This document shows positions 8,721-17,808 of a stretch of 64,000 bases of DNA, piece by piece. The DNA is from Planococcus lenghuensis (GTDB lineage Bacteria; Bacillota; Bacilli; Bacillales_A; Planococcaceae). Position 1 is the stretch's first letter. Every line of letters begins with the position of its first letter. The notes beneath the pieces are model-generated. The model ran no database searches. It saw only the letters and a list, made by a program, of their open reading frames with translations, and was not told where the DNA came from. Location of the stretch: NCBI RefSeq assembly GCF_001999905.1, contig NZ_CP019640.1, positions 2,274,001-2,338,000 on the forward strand. Reading direction: 5' to 3'. The position numbers and the translations under genes are program-made.

Positions 8721-9440
8721 CTACATATACCAGCCGCCGTTGACCCGGAGCACCTGGCCGGTCACGTAATCAGCCGTGCCGCCTGTCAGGTAGTCCACAG
8801 CCGCCGCAACATCTTGCGCGGTGCCAATGCCGAGCGGGATTTCCCGCTCCAGTTCATCCAGTTCTTCCGTGTTGAATTGTTCATTCATTTTTGTCCGGAT
8901 CAGTCCGGGCGCGAGTGCATTCACCCGCGTTCCGACAGAGGCCATTTCTTTTGCATATGCTTTTGTAAATGCCAGCTGCGCCCCTTTGACAGTGGAATAC
9001 GCCGTTTCCATTGCAGCTCCGGTCTCTCCCCAAATCGATGAAATAAACACCACATACGACTTATCATGCCGATGAAAGAAACGGGACAGGCGTCTGATTG
9101 CCTGCACCGGGTTTTTCACGTGGACTTGCCAGAGTGCGTCCAATTCCTGTTCGTCCGTATCCGCCAGCAAGCCGAAATGGGACTGTCCGCTTGCAACTAC
9201 AATGCACGCTGCATCATAAATCTGATCGGCAAGTTCACGGCCGCCAGCCGGGCTCTTGAAATTCGCCTGCACCGGGATGAATTCCTGTGCGGGATACTGT
9301 TCCGTCAGTTCCTTCAGAAGTGTTGCAGGGAATCGGCTATGCCAGTGCAGATACAGCGACCAGCCCGTTTTTGCGAGGCTGGCCGCAACGGCAGCACCTA
9401 CATCTCCCGATGCTCCCATGATTACTGCGAATCGCTTCAT
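8721..9440 (-). CDS. ymfI: YmfI, EF-P 5-aminopentanone reductase (SDR family)
   Basis: A short-chain dehydrogenase/reductase of 239 residues. The Rossmann motif GASGDVGAAVA is at 9-19, the catalytic Ser is in SSIWGETGA, the Tyr and Lys are in YSTVKG, and the C-terminus has VTGQVLRVNGGWYM. In B. subtilis YmfI reduces 5-aminopentanone to 5-aminopentanol on Lys32 of elongation factor P. Its ATG overlaps the ymfH stop by 4 bp, so the two are translationally coupled. Generic SDR activity cannot be excluded, but the neighbourhood strongly supports the EF-P role. Confidence 0.88.
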   Translation of the reverse strand: MKRFAVIMGASGDVGAAVAASLAKTGWSLYLHWHSRFPATLLKELTEQYPAQEFIPVQANFKSPAGGRELADQIYDAACIVVASGQSHFGLLADTDEQELDALWQVHVKNPVQAIRRLSRFFHRHDKSYVVFISSIWGETGAAMETAYSTVKGAQLAFTKAYAKEMASVGTRVNALAPGLIRTKMNEQFNTEELDELEREIPLGIGTAQDVAAAVDYLTGGTADYVTGQVLRVNGGWYM

Positions 9441-10738
9441 TGGCTTGATTTTTTGCTCGGCAAAATAGAGAACACAGTCCGCTGTTCACTGCCGCTGATG
9501 GACGCGAACGCTTCCTGTAGATCCGTGACTTCCATGTCTTCAAGTACCGGAACCACTTCAAACAGATCCATGTCATTGAATTTATAACGTGTAAACTGAT
9601 TCGCAATGTATTCCGGTGAATTCAGTGCCCGCAGGAAAGTACCGATCTTTTTGCGCCGGACCCGGTCCAGATCCTTTGCACCGAACGGCCACATTTCCGC
9701 CGCCCGATCCATCGTACTAGCGATTTCATCGGCCAGTTTTTCCGGTTCGCTGCTGTCTGAGCCGACCATGGCATAACCGAACCCTTGTTCAAGGGAAAAT
9801 TCATAGGAATAAGATTCATCGATGAGATCATTTTCATAGGCGCTGTGATAGAAATCGGATGTTCTGCCAAACAGCAATTCAAGTGCCAGCTGCATGGCGA
9901 GTTCGTGCTTGAGCATCTCTCTGCCGGACAAGTCCTTCACAATCGGTTTCATCCCGACGAGCACTTTCGGTTTCTGCACGCTCATCCGCAGGGAACGCTC
10001 CTTAATCACGGCTTCTACCGGTTCATCAGGGTAGAGCCGCTTGATGTCCTGCTGTGGCGGAAATTCCTTCTGCGCCTGATTATCCCGGACCAAAGCCATC
10101 ATTTCTTCCGGTTCTGCCGCTCCGACAATAAACAGCACCATATTGGATGGGTGATAGAATGTGTTATAGCACGTATATAAATGTTCAGCTGTGATGTGGC
10201 TGATCGATTCGATCGTTCCGGCGATATCAATTTTGACCGGATGATTCTGATACATGTTTTCGATCAAGCCAAAATACAGCCGCCAGTCCGCCAAATCATC
10301 ATACATTGTGATTTCCTGGCCGATGATTCCTTTTTCTTTTTCGACTGTTTTTTCAGTGAAATATGGACTCTGCACGAAATCCAGGAGCGTCCGGACGTTT
10401 TCGTTCACTTGTCCGGTGGCTGAAAACAGATAGGCGGTCCGGGTGAAAGAGGTGAAGGCATTCGCAGATGCTCCCTGCGTGCTGAATTGCTGAAAGATAT
10501 CCCCTTCTTCTTTTTCAAACATCTTATGTTCCAGGAAATGAGCGATTCCATCCGGCACTGAAATTGGCTCCTCTGCTCCCTGCGGCACGAACCGGTTATC
10601 AATCGAGCCATATTTTGTTGTAAAAGTGGCGTACGTTTTTGAAAAGCCTTTCTTCGGCAAAATATAGACATCCAGCCCATTATCGAGTTGCTCATGGTAA
10701 AGAGTTTCATCAATCTGGTCGAAATGCAGATTATTCAT
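9437..10738 (-). CDS. ymfH: YmfH/YfmH, M16-family metallopeptidase linked to EF-P modification
   Basis: A 433-residue M16 (pitrilysin/mitochondrial processing peptidase-like) protein. The inverted zinc motif H67-F-L-E-H71 is intact, followed by further M16 core motifs (GIIGQEITMY). It pairs with YmfF, which lacks the motif; this is the arrangement of M16B heterodimers with one catalytic and one inactive subunit. The two genes overlap by 8 bp. Current names link the family to 5-aminopentanol modification of EF-P, but the substrate is not evident from sequence. Confidence 0.9.
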   Translation of the reverse strand: MNNLHFDQIDETLYHEQLDNGLDVYILPKKGFSKTYATFTTKYGSIDNRFVPQGAEEPISVPDGIAHFLEHKMFEKEEGDIFQQFSTQGASANAFTSFTRTAYLFSATGQVNENVRTLLDFVQSPYFTEKTVEKEKGIIGQEITMYDDLADWRLYFGLIENMYQNHPVKIDIAGTIESISHITAEHLYTCYNTFYHPSNMVLFIVGAAEPEEMMALVRDNQAQKEFPPQQDIKRLYPDEPVEAVIKERSLRMSVQKPKVLVGMKPIVKDLSGREMLKHELAMQLALELLFGRTSDFYHSAYENDLIDESYSYEFSLEQGFGYAMVGSDSSEPEKLADEIASTMDRAAEMWPFGAKDLDRVRRKKIGTFLRALNSPEYIANQFTRYKFNDMDLFEVVPVLEDMEVTDLQEAFASISGSEQRTVFSILPSKKSSQ

Positions 10739-12008
10739 CGTTCGGTTCCCCCTCTTGGCCAGTCAGGAAATAGATCATATGCAATGATAGGTCATTAGCT
10801 GCGTCTGCAATTTCTTCCTTTGTCACCTGCTGCCATTTTTCTATCAAATACGCCGATTCGAACTCTGGCGTCAAATTCATATACTGATCATAGATTTCGA
10901 TCTGGCCCCGTGCCGAATCGAGCGCTTCTTTCAGCTGATTCGTCAGCAAGGCTTTTGTCTGACCGAGTTCTTCATCTGAAATATTTCCTTTTTTCACATC
11001 ATCAAGCTGTTCAGTGATCAGCCGGACCGCCTTTTCATCCATTGCCTGATCAATACCGGCCAGCACGAATAGCAGCCCGAATTGGGATGAATACGAGCTG
11101 GAGACATAATAAGCCATGCTTTCCTTTTCCCGCACATTGGAAAATAATTTAGAGTGTGCATAGCCGCCGAAGACACCGTTCATCAACTGCATGACGGGAA
11201 ACTTCTCGTCGCGGAATGTGACCGGTGATGTATAGGCGATATGCAGCTTGCCCTGTTTCATATCTTCTGTTTCAGTCACCCGCGGTGCCGCAGGTAGTGG
11301 GATTTCAGGATGCTGCTGAACGGATTCAGGCGTTCTGCTTCCGAATGGGAAGTATCGTTGGATATAGGCAGCGACTGTTTCGGCTGACAAGTCGCCGACT
11401 GTGTAAATATCGATCCGGTCTTCTGTCAGCATCGACCGGTACACATCCCGTAACGCTTCATTGGTCAGCACTTCCACATCGGTGATCGTGCCATTGGCTG
11501 AAATCGATGCCGGATGCCCGGCAAAGGCCAGTTCGGTCAGCCGGTGCTGTGCATAGCGGGTCTTGTCATCAAAAATAGATTCAATCCGCTGCTTCACGAC
11601 ATTTTTCTCCCGGTTGAATACCGTCTCTTTGAATAAGTCGTTTTCGAAATTCGGTTTGAACAGGATCAAGTGCATCAGGTTCAGCACTTTTTCCAGCACA
11701 CCGTCCTCCGACAGGTACTGATCATTCACCGTTTCCACGTTAAGGCTGACGATGTGTTCAGACCCCCGCTTTGTGGCATCTATATAAAGAGATGTGCCAT
11801 ACAGATCGTCCAGCACCATCCGGAGTGCTGTATGGGACGGATAGTTCTCATTGCTGTGCTGCAGGATATTCGCAAGCACCGATCGGGCCGCCGCTTTGCC
11901 GGCAGTCAGGCCGGTCTTAAATTTAATCGCGATGCTTACAGTCTTGAATTGTTTTGTTTCATTGACGTGCAGATTGACGCCATCCGTGATCGTAATCGTG
12001 TCAAACAT
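10731..12008 (-). CDS. ymfF: YmfF, M16-family peptidase homologue without the zinc motif
   Basis: A 425-residue M16 homologue beginning MFDTITITDGVNLHVNETKQ. The region that should carry HxxEH reads LANILQHSNENYPS (about residues 45-58), so no zinc site is present and the protein is probably the non-catalytic partner of YmfH. I chose the ATG at 12006-12008, preceded by GAGGGG, over a frame opening 14 codons earlier. A promoter at 12040-12069 makes this the first gene of the ymfF-ymfH-ymfI-ymfK-pgsA-cinA cluster. Confidence 0.9.
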   Translation of the reverse strand: MFDTITITDGVNLHVNETKQFKTVSIAIKFKTGLTAGKAAARSVLANILQHSNENYPSHTALRMVLDDLYGTSLYIDATKRGSEHIVSLNVETVNDQYLSEDGVLEKVLNLMHLILFKPNFENDLFKETVFNREKNVVKQRIESIFDDKTRYAQHRLTELAFAGHPASISANGTITDVEVLTNEALRDVYRSMLTEDRIDIYTVGDLSAETVAAYIQRYFPFGSRTPESVQQHPEIPLPAAPRVTETEDMKQGKLHIAYTSPVTFRDEKFPVMQLMNGVFGGYAHSKLFSNVREKESMAYYVSSSYSSQFGLLFVLAGIDQAMDEKAVRLITEQLDDVKKGNISDEELGQTKALLTNQLKEALDSARGQIEIYDQYMNLTPEFESAYLIEKWQQVTKEEIADAANDLSLHMIYFLTGQEGEPNDE

Positions 12009-12039
12009 GTCAGAGCCCCTCTCAATAGTTCCTATGTTT

Positions 12040-12069
12040 ACTATACCCAACGCTTCCGCTGTAATGCAA
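12040..12069 (-). promoter_or_regulatory. Sigma-A promoter of the ymfF cluster
   Basis: Minus-strand TTGCAT (12064-12069), an 18-bp spacer and TATAGT (12040-12045), placed between the nupQ terminator and the ymfF start. Confidence 0.7.
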
Positions 12070-12074
12070 ATACA

Positions 12075-12104
12075 GAAAAAAGAGCCATCCGGAGATGACT
12101 CTTT
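12075..12104 (-). terminator. Terminator after nupQ
   Basis: Stem AGAGTCATC/GATGGCTCT (one G-T pair) with a 4-nt loop and a T-run on the minus strand. It ends the transporter operon. Confidence 0.85.
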
Positions 12105-12108
12105 CTCA

Positions 12109-13053
12109 TTAACGATTTCCTTTGATGTAAGGTGTACCGCTTGCTTTTGGTGCGCTTGCCCGTCCGATGAAACCGGCGAGTGCCAAAATCGTCAGGACGT
12201 AAGGCAGAATGTACAAGAACACTGTCGGGATTTCCGAGAAAAACGGCAGTGACGGCCCGACAATGCTGAGTGACTGGGCGAATCCGAAGAATAAAGCGGC
12301 TCCCATTGCGCCGAGCGGATGCCACTTACCGAAGATCATGGCGGCTAGCGCCATGAATCCCTGGCCGGTGATTGTAGCATGTCCGAAATCATTTGAAATC
12401 GTCTGTGCATAGATTGCACCGCCCAAACCGCCGAGCGCACCGGAAATCATGACAGCGACATAACGCATTTTCGTGACATTCACACCCATGGTGTCAGCCG
12501 CTGCCGGGTGTTCACCGACAGCCCGGAGACGCAATCCGAATGGTGTATAGTAAATGACGGCCCATGAGATAAACGCAATTGCGATTGCGAGAAGCGACGT
12601 CCAGTACATATCACCGATAATCGGAATGTCCCGAAGAAAAGAAATTCTGATTTGCGAGAAGTTAACCGATATGATATCTGTTTGGCCTTTCTGGAAAATC
12701 AGCTTAACCAGGAAAATTGCAACAGCGATCGCCAGCAGGTTGATTGCAACCCCGGTAACAACCTGGTCTGCGCGGAAAGACACAGCAGCAATTGCCAGCA
12801 ACAGCGAAAACAGCGTGCCAGTAATCATCGCGATAATCAGCGATACCCAAGGCGTAAACTCGCCGAGCGCATCCACAAAAAACAAGTTGAAGACAATGCC
12901 GGTAAATGCCCCGATGACCATGAGGCCTTCCAATCCGATGTTTACGACACCTGAGCGTTCAGAGAATACCCCCCCGATTGCCACAATGATTAGAGGCGCT
13001 GCGTAGAAAATAGCTGATGAGACAAGAAAATAAAAAATCTCAAGAGGACTCAT
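12109..13053 (-). CDS. nupQ: Nucleoside ABC transporter permease, NupQ-like
   Basis: A 314-residue inner-membrane permease of the BPD_transp_2 type with about eight to ten hydrophobic segments and the family motif SERSGVVNIGLEGLMVIGAF. It is the second permease of a BMP-type ABC importer; the closest known system is guanosine/nucleoside uptake NupNOPQ in B. subtilis and BmpA-Nup systems in Lactococcus. It starts 1 bp after the nupP stop and is followed by a terminator. Substrate assignment rests on family resemblance only. Confidence 0.88.
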   Translation of the reverse strand: MSPLEIFYFLVSSAIFYAAPLIIVAIGGVFSERSGVVNIGLEGLMVIGAFTGIVFNLFFVDALGEFTPWVSLIIAMITGTLFSLLLAIAAVSFRADQVVTGVAINLLAIAVAIFLVKLIFQKGQTDIISVNFSQIRISFLRDIPIIGDMYWTSLLAIAIAFISWAVIYYTPFGLRLRAVGEHPAAADTMGVNVTKMRYVAVMISGALGGLGGAIYAQTISNDFGHATITGQGFMALAAMIFGKWHPLGAMGAALFFGFAQSLSIVGPSLPFFSEIPTVFLYILPYVLTILALAGFIGRASAPKASGTPYIKGNR

Positions 13054-13054
13054 A

Positions 13055-14101
13055 TCACTTCGCCTCCTTTTTTCTGCCTACCCGTTCGATAAACAGGCGG
13101 ATGACGTAGCTGGCAGCTACGAAATAAATGATGACAGCAGTGACAATTCCAACAATCTCCACCGGAATGCCGGCAGCGTTCGGCATATTCAGTGCTCCGT
13201 ACTGAAGTGATCCGAATAAAGTAGCACCGAATACAACCCCAAGCGGCGTATTCATGCCCAGGAGTGCAACAGCGATTCCGTCAAAGCCGATTCCTGTAAA
13301 TCCGGCTTTTGATGAAACATATTCAAAGGTGCCAAGCGCTTCCATCGCTCCGCCGATTCCGGCGAATGCTCCTGAGATCACCATCGCAAGAATAATATTC
13401 CGGTCAACTTTCATACCGGCATACTGGGAGGCATTCTGGTTAAATCCGACTGATTTCAATTCGAAGCCGGTCGTTGTCTTATCCAGGATGAACCACATGA
13501 CGATAACCATGATCAGCGCCACGATTATTCCATAATGAAGTCTTGAGAAGTCGGTCAATTCCGCAAGAAATTCAGAGCGCAGTGAAGCTGACGCAAATAT
13601 GTTTTCTGTGCGCTCACTGCCCCCTGATACGACTTCGATCAATGCATTGACCACATGGAGTGCAATATAGTTCAGCATGATCGTCACGATAACTTCATGT
13701 ACATGGAACTTCGCTTTCAGAAGACCCGGGATGAAACCCCAGAAAGCACCGGCAGCTGCCGCTGCCAATATCGCGAGCGGCAAATGAATGATTTTTGGCA
13801 ATTCGACAGCCACACCGACATAGGCAGCTGCAAACCAACCGACAATCAGCTGGCCTTCCACCCCAATGTTAAAGAGTCCGGCCCGAAAGGCAAAAGCAAC
13901 TGCAAGTCCAGCCAGGATATATGGCGTGATCTGCCGGACGGTTTCACCCACCCGATATAAATCTCCAAAAATCCCTTCCCAAAGTGCGGCATAACCGTCA
14001 ATGGCATTATAACCACTGACCAACATAATAATTGCACCGACCAATAGCCCTAAAATTACTGCCAGGACAGGGACGAGCAAATTGACTGCTTTATTTGACA
14101 T
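13055..14101 (-). CDS. nupP: Nucleoside ABC transporter permease, NupP-like
   Basis: A 348-residue permease beginning MSNKAVNLLVPVLAVILGLL with multiple membrane segments and the motif RAGLFNIGVEGQLIVGW typical of the first permease of BMP-dependent importers. The ATG at 14099-14101 is preferred to one four codons upstream because of AAGGTG spacing; it overlaps the end of nupO by 11 bp, indicating coupling. It partners NupQ in the membrane and NupO on the cytosolic side. Confidence 0.88.
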   Translation of the reverse strand: MSNKAVNLLVPVLAVILGLLVGAIIMLVSGYNAIDGYAALWEGIFGDLYRVGETVRQITPYILAGLAVAFAFRAGLFNIGVEGQLIVGWFAAAYVGVAVELPKIIHLPLAILAAAAAGAFWGFIPGLLKAKFHVHEVIVTIMLNYIALHVVNALIEVVSGGSERTENIFASASLRSEFLAELTDFSRLHYGIIVALIMVIVMWFILDKTTTGFELKSVGFNQNASQYAGMKVDRNIILAMVISGAFAGIGGAMEALGTFEYVSSKAGFTGIGFDGIAVALLGMNTPLGVVFGATLFGSLQYGALNMPNAAGIPVEIVGIVTAVIIYFVAASYVIRLFIERVGRKKEAK

Positions 14102-15635
14102 GCGGTTCAGCACCTTCTTTCGTCGTACGTACAGAGTGCCCGGCCATCAAGAGGCCCAGTTCCTGTTCAGAAGTTGCTTCAGGCAGCACTTCATCAATGA
14201 TTTGTCCGTCGTAAATGACGGCAATCCGGTCGGAGACGTTCATGACTTCATCAAGTTCAAACGAGATGAGCAGAACGGCCTTCCCGCGATCCCGCTGTTC
14301 GATCAATCTGCTGTGAATAAATTCGATGGCACCAACATCAAGGCCGCGCGTTGGCAGCGCAGCAATCAGCAAATCGGGATCCCGTTCAACTTCACGGCCG
14401 ATGATCGCTTTCTGCTGGTTCCCCCCCGAAAGCGCACGGGCCGGTGTCATTTCACTTTGGGTACGGACATCATACTTTTCAATGATTTCACGCGCCCGTG
14501 CTGCAATGCGGTCATAATGAATGACGCCATTCTTTGAAATCGGCGGTAAATAATAAGTCTGCAGAGAGATGTTATGACCCACCGGAAAATCCAGAACGAG
14601 TCCGTGTTTATGCCGGTCCTGCGGAATATGACCGACTCCTGCTTCTGTCACTTTACGCGGTTTGAATCCCGTTACATCCTTGCCATTGATCGCCACCGTG
14701 CCGCTTTTCACTTTCCGGAGACCGGTGATTGCTTCAATCAGTTCCGATTGGCCATTGCCGTCAATTCCCGCTATTCCGACAATTTCTCCTTGACGGACCG
14801 TCAGATTCAGTTTTTTCACTTTCTCAATTCCGCGGTAATCCGTGACTGTCAGATCTTTTACGGATAACACAACCTCTTTTGGATGCGCTTCACCTTTTTC
14901 TGTTCTGAATTCCACTTGCCGGCCGACCATCAACGAAGCCAGTTCATCCGGATTCGTCTCGGCTGTATTGACTGTTCCGACCCCTTGGCCTTTTCGGATG
15001 ATCGTCACCCGGTCGGAAACATCCATGATTTCTTTTAACTTGTGTGTGATGAGTATGATCGACTTTCCCTCAGCAATCAGCCGCTGCATGATCTGAATCA
15101 ATTCTGTAATTTCCTGCGGTGTGAGTGAGGCCGTCGGCTCATCAAAAATCAAAATCTCTGCACCGCGATAAAGCGTTTTCAAAATTTCAACGCGCTGCTG
15201 CATGCCGACTGAAATATCTTCAATTTTCGCATTCGGGTCCACATTCAGCCCATATTGTTCAGATAGCTTCTGCACACGTTTAGAAGCCTCTTTTTTATTG
15301 ACTACTCCTGCTTTTGTCAATTCGTTTCCCAAAATAATGTTTTCTGTCACTGTGAAATTTTCTACCAGCATGAAGTGCTGGTGGACCATTCCGATGCCCT
15401 GATTATTCGCAACATTCGGGTCTGTGATGTCAACCGGTTTTCCTTTAACGCGGATTTCGCCGCCCTCCGGTTGATACAGTCCGAACAGAACATTCATCAG
15501 CGTTGATTTCCCCGCTCCGTTTTCGCCAAGAAGCGCATGGATCTCCCCTTTTTTTACTTGCAGGGTTATATTGTCGTTCGCGACGAACGATCCGAACTCT
15601 TTTCGGATATTAAGCATTTCAATTACGTATTCCAC
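14091..15635 (-). CDS. nupO: Nucleoside ABC transporter ATP-binding protein, NupO-like (two nucleotide-binding domains)
   Basis: A 514-residue ATPase with two fused ABC domains like sugar and nucleoside importers. The first half has Walker A GENGAGKST, signature SVGMQQR and Walker B ILIFDEPTA. The second half has GIDGNGQSEL, a degenerate Walker A, and signature SGGNQQK. This asymmetry is usual in the family. The most likely start is GTG at 15633-15635, 8 bp after GAGGGAG; a GTG three codons upstream overlaps that site. It is separated from bmpA by a terminator and a second hairpin, so expression probably depends on read-through. Confidence 0.9.
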   Translation of the reverse strand: MEYVIEMLNIRKEFGSFVANDNITLQVKKGEIHALLGENGAGKSTLMNVLFGLYQPEGGEIRVKGKPVDITDPNVANNQGIGMVHQHFMLVENFTVTENIILGNELTKAGVVNKKEASKRVQKLSEQYGLNVDPNAKIEDISVGMQQRVEILKTLYRGAEILIFDEPTASLTPQEITELIQIMQRLIAEGKSIILITHKLKEIMDVSDRVTIIRKGQGVGTVNTAETNPDELASLMVGRQVEFRTEKGEAHPKEVVLSVKDLTVTDYRGIEKVKKLNLTVRQGEIVGIAGIDGNGQSELIEAITGLRKVKSGTVAINGKDVTGFKPRKVTEAGVGHIPQDRHKHGLVLDFPVGHNISLQTYYLPPISKNGVIHYDRIAARAREIIEKYDVRTQSEMTPARALSGGNQQKAIIGREVERDPDLLIAALPTRGLDVGAIEFIHSRLIEQRDRGKAVLLISFELDEVMNVSDRIAVIYDGQIIDEVLPEATSEQELGLLMAGHSVRTTKEGAEPHVK

Positions 15636-15686
15636 TGTTTTCACTCCCTCGAAAACTGGTTATTGCCTGGTGAAAAGCTGACACAG

Positions 15687-15714
15687 GAAAGGCTCTTAGG
15701 ATTAAAAGCCTTTC
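15687..15714 (-). promoter_or_regulatory. Second hairpin in the bmpA-nupO intergenic region
   Basis: Perfect 8-bp arms GAAAGGCT (15687-15694) and AGCCTTTC (15707-15714), inner TTA/TAA pairing, and no T-run. It lies at the 5' end of the nupO message and may protect or regulate it. Confidence 0.5.
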
Positions 15715-15749
15715 GTCTGCCAACTTCGCCGGATTCCGGAAAAAGCCGC

Positions 15750-15788
15750 AAAAAAAATCATAAAGACCGGTTGAACCGGCCTTTATGA
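15750..15788 (-). terminator. Leaky terminator after bmpA
   Basis: Long minus-strand stem with arms CATAAAG and CTTTATG extended by CCGGTT/ACCGG, then a run of eight T including the stem end. A terminator directly after the substrate-binding protein gene usually keeps bmpA expression above that of the permeases. Confidence 0.9.
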
Positions 15789-15808
15789 TGACCGTGACAA
15801 TCGTACTG

Positions 15809-16882
15809 TTATTCCACTGTTTCTGGAACGACAATATCTCCGCTAACGATCTGTGCCTTGAATTCTTCAATCTGCGCTAGCACGTCTTCAGTGATCGCTC
15901 CGCGTGAATCCGCAAGGTCAACCCCTTCGTCTTCAAGACCATAGACAATTGTTTCGCCGCCAGGGAATTCCCCGTTCATTGCAAGTGTTGAAATATCGTA
16001 AACGGCATTATCGACCCGCTTCAATACAGATGTGAGCGTGACGTTCGTGTCGCCGACAGCCCCTTCTTCGTACTGGTCAGCATCTACGCCGATAACCCAT
16101 ACATTTGCATCAGGATCCTGCTCAACGCGTTCTTTTGCTTCAGTGAATACACCGTTTCCAGTTGCACCCGCTGCATGGAAGATGATATCCGCGCCTGCTG
16201 AGTACATGCGGTTCGCAGTTGTTTTACCAAGTTCCGCTTTATCAAACGCACCTGTATACTGCACATCCACTTCCACTTCAGGATCTGCTGCTTCCACTCC
16301 TGCAAGGAATCCTGCTTCAAAACGCTCGATAACAGGGATTTCCATACCGCCGACAAAGCCGACTTTGCCTGTTTCAGTCATAAGAGCTGCAGCTACACCT
16401 GCCAGGAACGCGCCTTCTTGTTCTTTGAAAAGTACGCTGGCTACGTTTGGCTCTTCTACAACAGCATCAATGATAGCGAGATTCTGTTCCGGCTGCTGTT
16501 GTGCAATTTCAGCAATCGCACCTTCCATAAGGAATCCGATGCCGAATACGAGATCAAAATCACGACGGATCAGGTTGTTCAGGTTCGTATTGTAGTCAGC
16601 ATCCGAAGCAGACTGCAGGTAAGCATAGCCGCCGTCACCCTCTTCGAGAGCGTTATCCCCACCGAAGCGCTGGATGCCTTCCCATGCCGACTGGTTGAAC
16701 GACTTGTCATCGATTCCGCCGACATCCGTAACCATTGCTACAGAAAATACTTCTTCTTCGACTACTTCTTCTGCTGCGCCTTCTTCCTCTTCCACTGCCC
16801 CTTCTTCTGCACCACATGCGCCAAGTAACGCGCTTGTTGTCAGCAACAGTGAAAGACCTAAACCGAATTTACGTTTTGCCAT
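15809..16882 (-). CDS. bmpA: BMP-family lipoprotein, nucleoside-binding (BmpA/NupN/TcsA-like)
   Basis: The 357-residue protein starts MAKRKFGLGLSLLLTTSALL and has a lipobox L-G-A-C with Cys23, so it should be a membrane-anchored lipoprotein. A strongly acidic Glu-rich linker occupies residues 25-48. The rest is a BMP/Med-type periplasmic-binding fold (VTDVGGIDDKSFNQSAWEG, VIGVDADQYEEG). Family members bind purine nucleosides. The ATG at 16880-16882, 9 bp after GGGGG, replaces a 44-residue upstream extension with no signal-like features. It is first in the transporter operon, 46 bp after the GntR gene; Listeria has the same arrangement (tcsA region). Confidence 0.93.
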   Translation of the reverse strand: MAKRKFGLGLSLLLTTSALLGACGAEEGAVEEEEGAAEEVVEEEVFSVAMVTDVGGIDDKSFNQSAWEGIQRFGGDNALEEGDGGYAYLQSASDADYNTNLNNLIRRDFDLVFGIGFLMEGAIAEIAQQQPEQNLAIIDAVVEEPNVASVLFKEQEGAFLAGVAAALMTETGKVGFVGGMEIPVIERFEAGFLAGVEAADPEVEVDVQYTGAFDKAELGKTTANRMYSAGADIIFHAAGATGNGVFTEAKERVEQDPDANVWVIGVDADQYEEGAVGDTNVTLTSVLKRVDNAVYDISTLAMNGEFPGGETIVYGLEDEGVDLADSRGAITEDVLAQIEEFKAQIVSGDIVVPETVE

Positions 16883-16928
16883 TTTTTCGTACCCCCAAAG
16901 TTTTTTCCAATTAGCAGGAATGCGTGTT

Positions 16929-17657
16929 TCACGTTCGTTTCCGGACGACATGGAAACTGAATTTATCCGCCCGGAAGTAATTTTTTGAATAAAGCACCAT
17001 TCGATCGTCATCATCGTAATGAAGCTGTTTCAGCACCAGCAGTGCTGTTTCTGGTTCGCATTGCAGAATCGGCGATGCATCTTCATGATAGCCTGCAGGA
17101 TCAATAAAAGTGACCGCATAATCAACATGGATTTCTCCGGATTCTTCAATCGCAGAGAAAATCGAACCGCTTTGCTTGCCGAGAAAATCCTTCGGCAGAT
17201 AAGAAGCCGGTACTTTGTCTATGCAGTAAACGACCGGCTCTCCATCCGCTGTCCGCACCCGTTCTATTTTCACAATCGACTCTGTCTCGCTGCAATGAAA
17301 GCGGTTAATATCTTCCTCTGAAGGAGGCGCAGCGCTTGTGCTTAAATAGATGGTCCCCGGTTCCATCCCGGCCTGACGAATCATATCAGAAACGCTCGTC
17401 AATTGTTCGATGCCGGAGGAAAAAACAGGTTCCGGATTCACAAAAGTACCGACGCCATGTCTTCTGACTACGACATTTTCCTCTTCAAGAATCCGGAGAG
17501 CTTCCCGCAATGTCGCTCGGCTGACGCCGAGCGATTTAGCAAGTTCAAATTCGGACGGGAGCTTTTCTTTTTCTTTATACACACCCGTTGCAATATCCCG
17601 TTTCATATGATCGATCACTTGAAGATACAAATGCCGATGATCTGTCTTAATCGCCAT
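16929..17657 (-). CDS. ymfC: GntR/HutC-family regulator, YmfC-like
   Basis: A 242-residue regulator. The N-terminal winged helix (about 8-72, [28 protein letters not shown] split over two helices, with the wing GVGTFV) and the C-terminal UTRA ligand-binding domain (about 95-235) define the HutC subfamily. It corresponds by position to B. subtilis ymfC, downstream of spoIIIE/ftsK. Its location 46 bp before bmpA suggests control of the nucleoside transporter, probably with autoregulation through the inverted repeat at 17693-17703. The effector is unknown. The ATG at 17655-17657 follows GGTGGTGA. Confidence 0.88.
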   Translation of the reverse strand: MAIKTDHRHLYLQVIDHMKRDIATGVYKEKEKLPSEFELAKSLGVSRATLREALRILEEENVVVRRHGVGTFVNPEPVFSSGIEQLTSVSDMIRQAGMEPGTIYLSTSAAPPSEEDINRFHCSETESIVKIERVRTADGEPVVYCIDKVPASYLPKDFLGKQSGSIFSAIEESGEIHVDYAVTFIDPAGYHEDASPILQCEPETALLVLKQLHYDDDDRMVLYSKNYFRADKFSFHVVRKRT

Positions 17658-17692
17658 TTTAATCACCACCACTGACAGAGATCAGACATTAG

Positions 17693-17703
17693 ACATCAGA
17701 TGT
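17693..17703. promoter_or_regulatory. Candidate GntR operator upstream of ymfC
   Basis: ACATC-A-GATGT is a perfect 5-bp inverted repeat around one base, 36 bp before the ymfC start. A related AGACAT half-site repeats just before it (17684-17696). The spacing resembles HutC-type operators, but there is only one site to judge. Confidence 0.45.
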
Positions 17704-17767
17704 AAAACATTCCTACTAATCGACCTAACTATATCACTTTTAGAAAATGAAATAAATACCTCTTTGT

Positions 17768-17786
17768 CGAAATTTATTAAATTTCG
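17768..17786. promoter_or_regulatory. AT-rich palindrome between ftsK and ymfC
   Basis: CGAAATTT-ATT-AAATTTCG is a perfect 8-bp inverted repeat 22 bp after the ftsK stop. There is no T-run, so it is more likely a protein-binding site or mRNA 3' hairpin than an intrinsic terminator. Confidence 0.45.
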
Positions 17787-17808
17787 TCGATAACTTGGGC
17801 CGGATTGT

